Positions 1-6,849 of a DNA stretch of 18,194 nt are shown one piece after another (position 1 is the first letter of the stretch; each line of letters starts with the position of its first letter). The notes under the pieces were generated by a model. That model searched no databases, was not told the DNA's origin, and worked only from the letters and a program-made list of their open reading frames with translations. Origin of the DNA: CAYGZA01 sp964354135 (lineage in GTDB: Bacteria > Planctomycetota > Planctomycetia > Pirellulales > Thermoguttaceae). The stretch spans positions 1 to 18,194 of the forward strand of contig CAYGZA010000103.1 of assembly GCA_964354135.1 (NCBI GenBank), written 5' to 3'. A program made the translations under genes and the position numbers.

Positions 1-54
1 ACGCAACCCCTTTACTTGCAGGAAGATACAACTTCACGGTGTCGAAGATGGGTC

Positions 55-141
55 TCAGGCGCCGTCGGCAAATGCGATACAGTCTCCGCAGCCGGGCACG
101 ACGGCCGGGTCCGGTTGTATGGACGGATAGTCTTCTAACAT
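55..141 (-). CDS. Small 28-aa ORF with strong RBS
   Basis: A 28-codon ORF reads leftward from an ATG and ends in TGA. The reason to call it is the ribosome binding site: AAAGGAGGAAACT lies directly upstream of the ATG, close to an ideal Shine-Dalgarno with ideal spacing, which is rare by chance in DNA of this composition. The product is acidic and has a CGDC motif near its C-terminus (Cys18 and Cys21). No signal peptide or membrane segment is visible. I do not recognise the family. It could be a small regulatory or leader peptide, or a precursor peptide for a gene beyond the left edge. It could also be the start of a gene truncated by mutation, although the frame shows no coding continuation after the stop. 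It diverges from the porin genes. Confidence 0.4.
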   Translation of the reverse strand: MLEDYPSIQPDPAVVPGCGDCIAFADGA

Positions 142-371
142 AGTTTCCTCCTTTGGCACTTCGATGAAAAACGTGTGTGGTGCTTCCCGCAACGGCGGGA
201 GCGGTCGGCGCCGATTTGAGGTTCTGTAGGGACCTCCGGTTTGTCCAAACGACGGGGTGTGACGCGAAGTGCCCGCCCCCGCCGGTCGTAACGGATTTTC
301 GGGAGACCAATCCCAGAGAAGATTGCAGGTGGCTTTCTCCGCTCGGTCCCTTCTTGATCGGGAGTCGTGAC

Positions 372-509
372 ATGCACGGAAGTATCCGGAGGTGGTGGGG
401 TGGGATGCTTGTCCTGGCGGCCATAGTGGTCGGCCCTGCGAATGCGCCGAGTCAAGACGGCATGATGCCGGGACCAATCTATGCCGCGGCCGATGAGTCG
501 CTGCCGTGA
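372..509 (+). other. Signal-peptide segment of porin 1, closed by in-frame TGA
   Basis: An ATG preceded by GGGAG opens a 45-codon stretch that looks like a Sec signal peptide. It has basic residues (IRRWW), a hydrophobic core (MLVLAAIVV) and an Ala-rich possible cleavage region (IYAAA). It ends in TGA at 507-509. The porin reading frame at 513 continues in exactly the same frame, with only one codon (GAG) between. The simplest reading is that 372-1787 was one porin gene and that a single base change, for example CGA to TGA, now separates the export signal from the barrel. A sequencing error is the other possibility. Confidence 0.55.
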
Positions 510-512
510 GAG

Positions 513-1787
513 ATGGCCGGCGGCGACACCGTCGCCACCGACGGTCTGCCCGCGAGCGATCTTGCCAAGCGCGTGGCCGATCTCGAAAACGCGATGAAGA
601 AGGCCGCCGAGAAGGAGGCCGAAGCAAAGACCAAGGCGGCGGCCAAGCCGACGATCAACGTCGGTGGCCGCGTGTTCCTCGACTGGGCCCTCTTCAATCA
701 AAGCGCTGCCAGCCGCGCGGACCTGGGAGACGCCCAGGACGCGACTTTCTTCCGCACCGCCCGGCTCCATGCCGAAGGCGAGATGTTCGACGTCTTCGAG
801 TACAAGATCGAAATGGATTTCGCCGGTCGCGACGACGCCGACTTGCAGCGCACGCTCTTTAAGGACGTTTATCTGGGCGTTAAGGACCTTCCCATGCTCG
901 GGAGGCTCCGCGTCGGCCATTTCAAGGAGCCGTTTAGCCTCGAAGAGCTGACCAGCGCGCGGTTCATCAGCTTCATGGAGCGCGGACTGCCCAACGCGCT
1001 GGTTCCCCAAAGAAACGTGGGCGTGATGTCGCTCAACCACAACGAGAGCCAGACCGTGACCTGGGCCTTCGGCGCCTTCCGGCAGCTCGACGAGAACCCG
1101 CCCTTCCGCCAGGACGACGGCGGCTCGGCCTTCACCGCGCGAGCGACCTGGCTCCCGTGGTATGACGAACCGTCCGAGGGCCGCGGCCTGCTGCACTTGG
1201 GGCTCGCTTACCGCTACCTCGATTTCGACAACCCGGTGCAGCGAGTCCGCCAGCGCCCCGAGATCAACGTCGGCCCGCGCGTTGTAGACACCGGCAACTT
1301 CGGAAACAACGTGAACGCCCACTTCGTCGGGCCCGAAGTGGCCTTTGTCTACGGGCCGTTTTCCGCGCAAGCCGAGTTGGTGGCTTCCCAGTTCGAGCGC
1401 ACGGGCGGGTCCAATGACGCGAACTTCAACGGCATGTACGTCTACGTCAGCTACTTCCTTACCGGCGAAAACCGGGCGTACAAGCGGAGCGAGGGGCGAT
1501 TCGACCGCATCAAGCCGTTGGAGAACTTCTTCCGCGTCCGCACCGGCGACGGCGACGTGGGCACCGGCCGCGGCGCCTGGGAGGTCCTCTACCGATACTC
1601 GAACCTGGACCTCCAGAACGTGGACGCCGCGGTGCTCGGCGGCTACGCGGCCGACCACACCTTCGGTCTCAACTGGTACCTCAACCCGAACATGCGGATC
1701 ATGTGGAACTACATTCACACGGAGCCAAGCTTGCTGCACACCGAGCCAATGGACATCTTCGCCATGCGGGCGCAGTTTGACTTCTAA
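513..1787 (+). CDS. OprP/OprO-type outer-membrane porin (porin 1)
   Basis: The 424-residue product resembles phosphate-selective porin O/P family proteins. A short coiled-coil-like N-terminus (DLAKRVADLENAMKKA) is followed by a Lys/Ala-rich linker and then a beta-barrel that opens with GGRVFLDWALF. Family-like features include VGHFKEPFSLEELTS, YFLTGENRAY and a C-terminal strand ending in Phe (RAQFDF), as expected of a BAM-recognised barrel. It would sit in the outer membrane and pass anions or small solutes; the substrate cannot be read from sequence. No ribosome binding site precedes the ATG at 513. The natural start is probably at 372, upstream of an in-frame TGA. The gene is followed after 43 bases by a paralogue. 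As the sequence stands, the protein would be made poorly, without a signal peptide, or by read-through. Confidence 0.8.
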   Translation: MAGGDTVATDGLPASDLAKRVADLENAMKKAAEKEAEAKTKAAAKPTINVGGRVFLDWALFNQSAASRADLGDAQDATFFRTARLHAEGEMFDVFEYKIEMDFAGRDDADLQRTLFKDVYLGVKDLPMLGRLRVGHFKEPFSLEELTSARFISFMERGLPNALVPQRNVGVMSLNHNESQTVTWAFGAFRQLDENPPFRQDDGGSAFTARATWLPWYDEPSEGRGLLHLGLAYRYLDFDNPVQRVRQRPEINVGPRVVDTGNFGNNVNAHFVGPEVAFVYGPFSAQAELVASQFERTGGSNDANFNGMYVYVSYFLTGENRAYKRSEGRFDRIKPLENFFRVRTGDGDVGTGRGAWEVLYRYSNLDLQNVDAAVLGGYAADHTFGLNWYLNPNMRIMWNYIHTEPSLLHTEPMDIFAMRAQFDF

Positions 1788-1830
1788 GCCCGGGGCGTCC
1801 GCACCGTAGTCTCTGATATTCCGAGACCCG

Positions 1831-3150
1831 ATGCGGCGCGTCGCCACCATCGGCACGCCGATAGCTGACCAGGGGCCGGGCGGCGATCTTGCCCGCCGCG
1901 TCGAGGAGCTGGAGAAGGCGATTAAGGCGGCCCCCGACCAGGAAGCCGGGCCCAAGACCAAGGCGGCAGCCGATCGGCCGAGCTGGGAGGTCTTCGGCCG
2001 CATCCAAGTTGACGTGGCGAGCTTCAGCCAGGACCTGGAAAGCGTCCAGCAGGTGGCAAACGCTCAGAACGGCTTCGAGTTCCGCCGCGTGCGCCTGGGA
2101 TGCCACGGCCTCGCCTTCGAGGTGGTCGATTATCAAATCGAGGTCGATTTCCCCAACGGCGACCCCGACACGGCAACGCGGCAGTCCACGGCCTTCAAAG
2201 ACACCTACCTCGGAGTGACCGAATTGCCCTTTCTGGGCAATGTCCGCGTGGGCCATTTCAAGGAGCCGTTCGGCCTGGAGGAGCTCACCAGCGACAATTT
2301 CCCCACGTTCCTGGAGCGATCGCTCGGCGACGAGGGCGCCTTCGCTCCCGCGCGGAACCTGGGCTTGATGGCATTCAACCATACGGACGACGAGCGCGCC
2401 ACCTGGGCAATCGGCGTGTTTGCGGCCGACAGCCCCGACCAGCCCGCGCTTTACCAAAACGACGACGGCGGCTATGCCTTGACCCTCCGCGGCACGTTTC
2501 TTCCTTGGTACGATGAGCCAAGCGGCGGCCGCGGCCTCTTGCACACCGGCCTGGCCTACAGCTTCCGCGATGCGGCCGACAATGTGGTCCGCTTCCGCGT
2601 CCGGCCTGAAGCCCACCTCGGCCCGCAAATCGTCAACCTCACCCTCGACCAAGCGGAGAACTGGCAATTGCTGGGTGCCGAGGCGGCGCTCGTTTACGGC
2701 CCGCTCTCCCTCCAGTCGGAGTTCTTCGGCTCGGTGGTCGATCGCGGCCAGGGCGTCAGCCAGACGTTTACCGGGTGCTACGCCTATGTCAGCTACTTCC
2801 TCACCGGCGAGAACCGCCCCTACCGGCGGAGCACGGGGGTTTTCGACCGCGTCCGGCCGTATGAGAACTTCTTCCGCGTACGGGACGCCAACGACGATAT
2901 CCGCACCGGCAAGGGCGCCTGGGAACTCGCGTACCGCTATTCCTACGTGGACTTCCTCGACGGCCTGGTTACGACCAACGGTGCGGGTCGCGTCTTCGAC
3001 CACACGATCGGCGTAAACTGGTACCTGAATCCTTACGCCCGCGTCATGTTCAACTACGTCAACTCCCGCGCGGATCGCGTCACCGACGGGAGTCTGATCC
3101 GCGACGGCCACATGGACATTTTCGAGGTGCGGGCCCAGGTTGATTTCTAG
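1831..3150 (+). CDS. OprP/OprO-type porin paralogue (porin 2)
   Basis: The 439-residue product is clearly a paralogue of the porin just upstream. The same blocks occur in the same order: an N-terminal heptad-like helix (DLARRVEELEKAIKA), a GRIQVDVASF strand, VGHFKEPFGLEELTS, YFLTGENRPY, and a terminal strand ending MDIFEVRAQVDF. The barrel and the C-terminal Phe are complete. No signal peptide is encoded: the frame upstream is closed by TAG at 1807-1809, and the codons between are not hydrophobic. There is no convincing Shine-Dalgarno before the ATG, so expression may depend on coupling to porin 1. The pair probably arose by tandem duplication. Porin 2 is either a decaying copy or has a mis-sequenced 5' end. 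Confidence 0.8.
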   Translation: MRRVATIGTPIADQGPGGDLARRVEELEKAIKAAPDQEAGPKTKAAADRPSWEVFGRIQVDVASFSQDLESVQQVANAQNGFEFRRVRLGCHGLAFEVVDYQIEVDFPNGDPDTATRQSTAFKDTYLGVTELPFLGNVRVGHFKEPFGLEELTSDNFPTFLERSLGDEGAFAPARNLGLMAFNHTDDERATWAIGVFAADSPDQPALYQNDDGGYALTLRGTFLPWYDEPSGGRGLLHTGLAYSFRDAADNVVRFRVRPEAHLGPQIVNLTLDQAENWQLLGAEAALVYGPLSLQSEFFGSVVDRGQGVSQTFTGCYAYVSYFLTGENRPYRRSTGVFDRVRPYENFFRVRDANDDIRTGKGAWELAYRYSYVDFLDGLVTTNGAGRVFDHTIGVNWYLNPYARVMFNYVNSRADRVTDGSLIRDGHMDIFEVRAQVDF

Positions 3151-3203
3151 GCCGCGACGCGGTCTCGCGCAGACGCGCAAAGACGCCGAGGGGGAGGAAG
3201 AGA

Positions 3204-3496
3204 TTTCACGCAAAGGCGCCAAGGGGCAAAGGCGCAAAGAAGAGAAAGTAAGATAGGACCGCAGAGTCGCAGAAAGGAAAGAACAGACAATAGAAAACGG
3301 AAAACCCAGGAGAGAGACCGAGGAGAAACCTCAAACGGTCAAGTGGCCCCTTTCCCCCTTCCCTCAGCGACACAGCGCCTCTGCGGTTCCCGTCATTCTT
3401 CTCCCCCTGTCCTGCCCTCCATCTTCACCCTCTATCTTCTATCTCTTGTCTCCCTTCCTCCTTCGCGCCTTTGCCTCTTGGCGCCCTTGCGTGAAA
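3204..3496. repeat. Long imperfect inverted repeat in skewed intergenic region
   Basis: The 371-base gap between the convergent porin 2 and oxidoreductase genes holds no credible gene. Its left half is purine-rich and its right half pyrimidine-rich on the plus strand. The outer arms, 3204-3239 and 3461-3496, are reverse complements over 36 bases with three differences. The left arm begins TTTCACGCAAAGGCGCCAAG. A second shorter match (ACCGCAGAG and its complement) lies inside. A transcript from either strand could fold into a long hairpin and may end both converging transcripts. Related 'CGCAAAGGCG' repeats are common between genes in planctomycete-like genomes (from memory), so this may be a dispersed repeat rather than a dedicated terminator. 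Confidence 0.7.
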
Positions 3497-3521
3497 CCTC
3501 TCTTTTCCGTAGGGCATGGCC

Positions 3522-4571
3522 TCACACGGTCGTCATCTTCCGTGTCCGCGCCGACGCGTAGGCCCTTTCCGTGACGGCGAGGATGTGGAGTGCGTTTTCT
3601 GCGTTGTTCAGTGCCGGCTGACGGCCCTCGAGGACGCAGTCGGCAAAGTGCTCGCACTCGGCCGTATAGGGATTGATCGCGCGAAACGGAATCCGCTGGA
3701 GCTTGCGGGCGACGTCTTTGTCCTGGGCGGCGTCGTAACCGGCTGCACCGAGGCCGAAGATGCCTTCCATCTTCCCGGCCTTGCTCTGGCCGATCGTCCC
3801 CTCGGTGAGGATCGCCCCTTGCGAGCCGTAGATCTCCAGCCGCGTGCGGCTGGCTTCGTCCGGGATGCAGTAGAAGCAGTCGACCGTGGCATGGGCCCCG
3901 GACTTGAACTCCAGGAGCGTCGTGGAGGCATCGTCCGACTTGTAGTCCTGCACCAGGGTCCCCACCAACGCCGCCACGCGGCGGATCGGGCCGGCAAAAT
4001 ACTCCAGGAGATCGTACAGGTGGGTCGCCATGTCGATCAGGGCCCCACCGCCTCCGAGCTTAGGGTCTTGACGCCAGGCCCCTCCGATCCGCGGATACCA
4101 GCAGGATAGCTGGGCCCGCATGGAGACGATCTTCCCCAGGCGGCCGGCGTCGATGAGTTCCTTGATCTTCGCGTGGGCCCCGTGGAACTTCATCATGTAG
4201 CCTTCCTGGAGCAGCACCTTGTGCTTTCGGCAGGCGGCTATCGCCGCTTTCGCCTGTTTGAGGTTCAGGCACAGCGGCTTCTCGCACAAGATATGCTTCT
4301 CTGCCTCGGCGGCCATGATGATCTGCTTCGCGTGGCAGTAGACCGGCGAGGCAATGTAAACGGCCCGGACCTCGGGATCGGCCAGCAGGTCCGCTTCCTT
4401 CGTGTACGCCTTGGCCACGCCGAACGCGCCCGCAACCCGGTCGACGCCCGCCGGGTCCATCACCGCCACGAGCCGGCAATTCCTCGCCTTGAGCATGCCC
4501 GGGATCGTCTTCCGAAAGGCGATCCCTCCGGCACCGATCACGCCGAAGTTGACACGATCCGGTTTGCCCAT
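3522..4571 (-). CDS. Gfo/Idh/MocA family NAD(P)-dependent oxidoreductase
   Basis: The 349-residue product has the expected length and two-domain layout. The N-terminal Rossmann fold opens with FGVIGAGGIAFR (about residues 9-20), the dinucleotide-binding loop. CEKPL places the conserved Lys at residue 98. The C-terminal domain contains GGGALIDMATHLYDLLEY, whose Asp180 and His184 fit the catalytic D-x3-H pair. Such enzymes oxidise or reduce sugars, inositols or sugar-like substrates in the cytoplasm; the substrate is not deducible here. AGGAG lies about nine bases before the ATG. The gene converges on the porins and diverges from the small gene at 4690, so it seems to be a single transcription unit. 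Planctomycete genomes carry many members of this family, often for carbohydrate breakdown. Confidence 0.93.
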   Translation of the reverse strand: MGKPDRVNFGVIGAGGIAFRKTIPGMLKARNCRLVAVMDPAGVDRVAGAFGVAKAYTKEADLLADPEVRAVYIASPVYCHAKQIIMAAEAEKHILCEKPLCLNLKQAKAAIAACRKHKVLLQEGYMMKFHGAHAKIKELIDAGRLGKIVSMRAQLSCWYPRIGGAWRQDPKLGGGGALIDMATHLYDLLEYFAGPIRRVAALVGTLVQDYKSDDASTTLLEFKSGAHATVDCFYCIPDEASRTRLEIYGSQGAILTEGTIGQSKAGKMEGIFGLGAAGYDAAQDKDVARKLQRIPFRAINPYTAECEHFADCVLEGRQPALNNAENALHILAVTERAYASARTRKMTTV

Positions 4572-4642
4572 GCGCAGGTCTCCTGGAGAGAGCTTTCAGC
4601 AATCAGCTATCACCTCTTTCGGCCGAAGGGCGATAGCAACCA

Positions 4643-4670
4643 TTGTACTGACCGACGGCAACGGTAGAAT
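4643..4670 (+). promoter_or_regulatory. Putative sigma70-like promoter (TTGTAC-16-TAGAAT)
   Basis: TTGTAC at 4643-4648 and TAGAAT at 4665-4670 are separated by 16 bases. They lie just upstream of the ribosome binding site GGGGAGG and the ATG at 4690. The element fits a vegetative promoter for the small-gene/nucleotidyltransferase pair. The leader would be very short. Confidence 0.45.
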
Positions 4671-4689
4671 AGCAGGGGAGGCCGCTGCC

Positions 4690-4944
4690 ATGAAGTTGCC
4701 GATTTCGTTTCCCAACCAAGCGGAGCAGCTCCGCCACGAGCTCGAAGCCTTTGCCGGGGCAACGGCCGAAGAGCGGTTGCAGGCGGTCGCCGACACCCTT
4801 GCCGCGGCGGACGCCCTGTCCGCGGCCGGCGGGCGCCGCGAAGATCAGTTGAGGTACCACGACTGGTGCGAGCGCGAGTGGCGCAATCGCATGAGGGAGT
4901 TCATCGCCCAGCATGTCGCCGTCGCAGCACGAGCCGTCCAGTGA
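4690..4944 (+). CDS. Small helical protein paired with nucleotidyltransferase
   Basis: The 84-residue product is charged and predicted largely helical, with an Ala/Glu-rich heptad-like stretch (residues about 10-45) and a C-terminal part with DWCEREWRNRMREF. I do not recognise a named family. The start is chosen because GGGGAGG sits eight bases before this ATG; the frame is open further upstream but without a comparable site. The last 32 bases overlap the next gene, a nucleotidyltransferase, which suggests translational coupling and a joint function. By analogy with type IV (AbiEi/AbiEii-like) and MNT/HEPN-like modules, it could be the partner of the transferase, but it shows neither the AbiEi wing-helix nor the HEPN R-x4-H motif. 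The partner role is therefore inferred from layout only. Confidence 0.7.
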   Translation: MKLPISFPNQAEQLRHELEAFAGATAEERLQAVADTLAAADALSAAGGRREDQLRYHDWCEREWRNRMREFIAQHVAVAARAVQ

Positions 4945-5503
4945 GCTGCTTCGCGCGTTGGAGCGGCTCGTCCGAGTGCTCAACGAGCGTAAGGCGAACT
5001 ATGCGCTCATTGGCGGCCTGGGGGTGGCGGTCCGTGGGCCGATCCGAGCCACTCGCGATATCGACATGGTCGTGAGCGTGCCGCAGATCGAGCTTCCCCG
5101 ACTCCTGGAAGCGGTCGCCGAGCAGGGTTTTCGTGTCGACCTGTACAACGCGATCAGGACGTGGGCCGACGATCATCTCCTGGAATTCACATTCGGCGCG
5201 GTCCGCGTGGACTGGATCAAGGCCGTCCTTCCCGTCTTCGAGCGCATACTGGCCCGTGCCCGCTGGGAAGACGTCGGCGGGGCGAAGATCCGCGTCGCCG
5301 ATGCGGAGGGCCTGCTGCTCTTGAAACTGATCGCATTCCGGCCCAGAGACCAGGAGGACGTGCGGGGAATTCTCGCAGCCAATCCGGGGGCGATCGACCT
5401 CGATTGGCTCCGCCGCCAGTGGGGTGATCTGACCACCGCCGACGATCCTCGGAGCGGCCTGTTTGAGCAGATGGTGCGGGAGTTCTACCAGGACCGTCGT
5501 TGA
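4913..5503 (+). CDS. Nucleotidyltransferase, AbiEii/DUF6036-like
   Basis: The 196-residue product has the core of the DNA polymerase beta-type nucleotidyltransferase superfamily. GGLGVAVRG (residues 34-42) is followed by TRDIDMVV with the metal-binding Asp49 and Asp51, and by VRVDW with a likely third Asp (residue 100). The C-terminal LLLLKLIAFRPRDQEDV resembles the conserved LK-x-xA-x-R-x-RD-x-x-D segment of AbiEii-like and DUF6036-type proteins. Enzymes of this group transfer a nucleotide to RNA or protein, and AbiEii acts as the toxin in type IV systems. The ATG lies inside the preceding small gene with a GGGAG upstream, so the two are probably one operon. A phage-defence or toxin-antitoxin role is plausible but not shown by sequence alone. 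Confidence 0.82.
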   Translation: MSPSQHEPSSELLRALERLVRVLNERKANYALIGGLGVAVRGPIRATRDIDMVVSVPQIELPRLLEAVAEQGFRVDLYNAIRTWADDHLLEFTFGAVRVDWIKAVLPVFERILARARWEDVGGAKIRVADAEGLLLLKLIAFRPRDQEDVRGILAANPGAIDLDWLRRQWGDLTTADDPRSGLFEQMVREFYQDRR

Positions 5504-5559
5504 TGGAGAGAGTCTGAGGCGACCACGAGAGAACTGCCACGATCCTCGACGTTCGCAAC

Positions 5560-5730
5560 GTGGAGCGGATCGCGGAAATCCACCGGCGACGGGCCGAGTA
5601 CGATTCGGGTTCGGTTCAAGCTGTGCCCTGGGAGCAAGTCAGAGCCGATGCACTACGCCGTGCTAGACCGACAGGAGTGGAGAACGGGCTACAGGGCAAG
5701 GTGAACCCCACCGGAGGGAGAGGCGCATGA
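5560..5730 (+). CDS. Addiction-module component-like fragment
   Basis: This frame, open from 5518 and with a possible GTG start at 5560, encodes about 56 residues. They include HRRRAEYDSGSVQAVPWEQV, which resembles the C-terminal signature of the putative addiction-module component family (Unstab_antitox type: R-R-x-E-x-x-x-G-x-V-x-x-x-PWE-x-V). Those proteins are usually 70-80 residues and begin with a helix that is missing here, so this looks like a truncated remnant. Its TGA overlaps the ATG of the next gene by four bases (ATGA), a layout typical of coupled genes. There is no clear ribosome binding site for the GTG. It may be a decayed antitoxin or a short functional version. Confidence 0.4.
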   Translation: MERIAEIHRRRAEYDSGSVQAVPWEQVRADALRRARPTGVENGLQGKVNPTGGRGA

Positions 5731-6242
5731 GCCAGGAGTTCACGAGCTGGCATGTTGGAGTCGCCGCGGAGGCCATCACGGCGGCCTTGTTCGCTCGCTG
5801 CGGCTACGACGTATCGGTGCAGTATGGCGCAAACCAGCCGGAGTACGACTTGATCGTGGCTCGCGGCGATCGGTTACTCAAGGTCTCTGTCAAGGGCAGC
5901 AAGGATTGGGGATGGGGGCTCTGCCAGAATTACCTTGAGAAGGGCAGGGCAGACTACCACGGCGCAATCGACCGTTGGCTCGCAAGGCACAAGCCGCGAA
6001 CCGTCTTCTGTTTCGTTCAGTTCGGAGGGGTACCTCTCGACACCCTGCCGCGCGTATACCTCGCGACGCCCGAAGAAGTCGCGCAGCGTCTTCATGAGAC
6101 GGCAGGCGGGCGGGGCGACACAGTCCTCTATGAGAGCCACACGTGGGGTTCTCGTGCAAAGGCTGCCGGTACAACGGAGAACATACCGGCTTCATGGCGA
6201 TTCTCAGCAGAGCGGGTCGAAGCCCTTTTCGGTGCGGCATGA
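5727..6242 (+). CDS. PD-(D/E)XK nuclease-like protein
   Basis: The 171-residue product has the layout of small PD-(D/E)XK endonuclease-like proteins of the DUF4365 or intron-associated type. An N-terminal helix carries Glu15 (GVAAEAI). EYDLIV contains Asp41, and the following strand, LLKVSVKGSK, contains Lys56. In this superfamily the residue two before the Lys is normally Glu or Gln; here it is Ser54, so catalysis may be altered or lost. A strong GGAGGGAG lies about nine bases before the ATG, and the ATG overlaps the stop of the addiction-module fragment. The C-terminal part (about residues 75-170) is not recognised. It could be a defence nuclease, a homing-type relic or a DNA-binding descendant of one. 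Confidence 0.6.
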   Translation: MSQEFTSWHVGVAAEAITAALFARCGYDVSVQYGANQPEYDLIVARGDRLLKVSVKGSKDWGWGLCQNYLEKGRADYHGAIDRWLARHKPRTVFCFVQFGGVPLDTLPRVYLATPEEVAQRLHETAGGRGDTVLYESHTWGSRAKAAGTTENIPASWRFSAERVEALFGAA

Positions 6243-6260
6243 CAACGCATGACAGCGCAC

Positions 6261-6276
6261 CTGGCGCTCGCGCCAG
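6261..6276 (+). terminator. Short GC hairpin, possible terminator
   Basis: CTGGCG-CTCG-CGCCAG is a perfect six-base-pair stem with a four-base loop, 18 bases past the stop of the nuclease-like gene. No T-run follows directly (a T-rich patch starts about 20 bases later), so intrinsic termination is uncertain. Confidence 0.3.
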
Positions 6277-6297
6277 CGGGCATCAAGGGCCTCGACC

Positions 6298-6325
6298 TTT
6301 ACCTTTTGTTGTGGCGTGGTAGAAT
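6298..6325 (+). promoter_or_regulatory. Putative promoter (TTTACC-16-TAGAAT)
   Basis: TTTACC at 6298-6303 and TAGAAT at 6320-6325, 16 bases apart, lie 37 bases ahead of the small ORF at 6362. The -10 is identical to the one ahead of the gene at 4690, which supports the call. Confidence 0.4.
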
Positions 6326-6361
6326 CGCAAGGTGGCATGTGTCGCGTGGAGATTGGCTGTC

Positions 6362-6508
6362 ATGAACAGGCTCGTGGTGGATGAACCCTTTCGGTCGAAG
6401 CTCCAAAACCTCGACTCCCGCCTGGAGCTGTGCGACGAGGCCGGCAACACGTTGGGCTACTTCGTCCCCGCCTCTGAGCGCAAAGAGCGGAAAACGGGAC
6501 ATCATTGA
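6362..6508 (+). CDS. Truncated antitoxin-like small protein
   Basis: The ORF encodes 48 residues. Its start (NRLVVDEPFRSKL) and middle (LELCDEAGNTLGYFVPASE) match, from memory, the N-terminal half of a small protein family common in Planctomycetota. Full members are usually 70-90 residues and end in a segment like 'TTAEVLxxLxxL', which is missing here; instead the frame runs into a basic tail (RKERKTGHH) and stops. GGAG lies about ten bases before the ATG, and a promoter-like element precedes it. The family is often found next to toxin-like genes, so it may be an antitoxin. Here it is probably a shortened relic beside the MazF pair. Confidence 0.5.
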   Translation: MNRLVVDEPFRSKLQNLDSRLELCDEAGNTLGYFVPASERKERKTGHH

Positions 6509-6604
6509 TTTCTGGGCGCGTTCTCTGGTCCGCCGGGGCCGCGCCGCCTAAGAGCCAAGTCCAGTCGGTTCGGGAATTGCGTAGGTCCCGGTGCGGGCGT
6601 AAGG

Positions 6605-6610
6605 TATACT
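6605..6610 (+). promoter_or_regulatory. -10 element (TATACT) of the mazF operon
   Basis: TATACT stands out from GC-rich flanks 32 bases before the antitoxin GTG. A TTGCGT at 6577-6582 lies 22 bases upstream, too far for a standard spacer, so only the -10 is called. Confidence 0.35.
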
Positions 6611-6642
6611 CAGTGGCAGAAGTCCCGTTTCGGAGGTGTGTT

Positions 6643-6849
6643 GTGACGACGGGTGTCAGACGGCTTCTTGACTCTTTCGACGCGTTGAGCGAAACCGAGA
6701 AACACGAGGCCGCCGTCGAGGTATTGCGCCGCGTACAGCAGGAGGCACGGGGAACGGTTCCTGACGAGGCGTTGGTCGAGGCGGCTGACGAGTTGTTCCG
6801 CGAGCTTGACGCACGCGAGGCGGCCGATGCCCACAGCCAGTCGAGGTGA
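6643..6849 (+). CDS. Antitoxin of MazF/PemK-type module
   Basis: The 68-residue product starts at GTG with GGAGG at 6632-6636. An earlier in-frame start at 6505 would add residues of low coding quality and has no such site. The protein is acidic and helical, with SFDALSETEKHEAAVEVLRR and PDEALVEAADELFRELDA. This matches, from memory, a small protein that regularly precedes MazF-type toxins in planctomycete genomes. It has no MazE-type AbrB fold that I can see. Its last 23 bases overlap the toxin gene. By position and family it should neutralise the toxin and probably also represses the operon, but the latter is inference. Confidence 0.72.
   Translation: MTTGVRRLLDSFDALSETEKHEAAVEVLRRVQQEARGTVPDEALVEAADELFRELDAREAADAHSQSR

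Noticed and set aside
507..509. TGA as a selenocysteine codon in porin 1
   Set aside because: It lies between signal peptide and mature barrel, where a catalytic residue has no role, and I see no convincing selenocysteine-insertion hairpin just after it.
135..3237. Long open frames on the minus strand across the two porin genes (135-2003 and 1699-3237)
   Set aside because: They are antisense to well-recognised porins, have no domain signal, and are expected in GC-rich DNA where third-position G/C suppresses stops on the other strand.
4585..4640. Repeat-like string near CAGCAATCAGCTATCA before the oxidoreductase
   Set aside because: It is too short and occurs once here, so there is no internal evidence for a repeat element.
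6505..6642. Longer N-terminus of the MazF antitoxin
   Set aside because: This would cross the -10 element at 6605-6610. The strong GGAGG precedes the GTG at 6643 instead.
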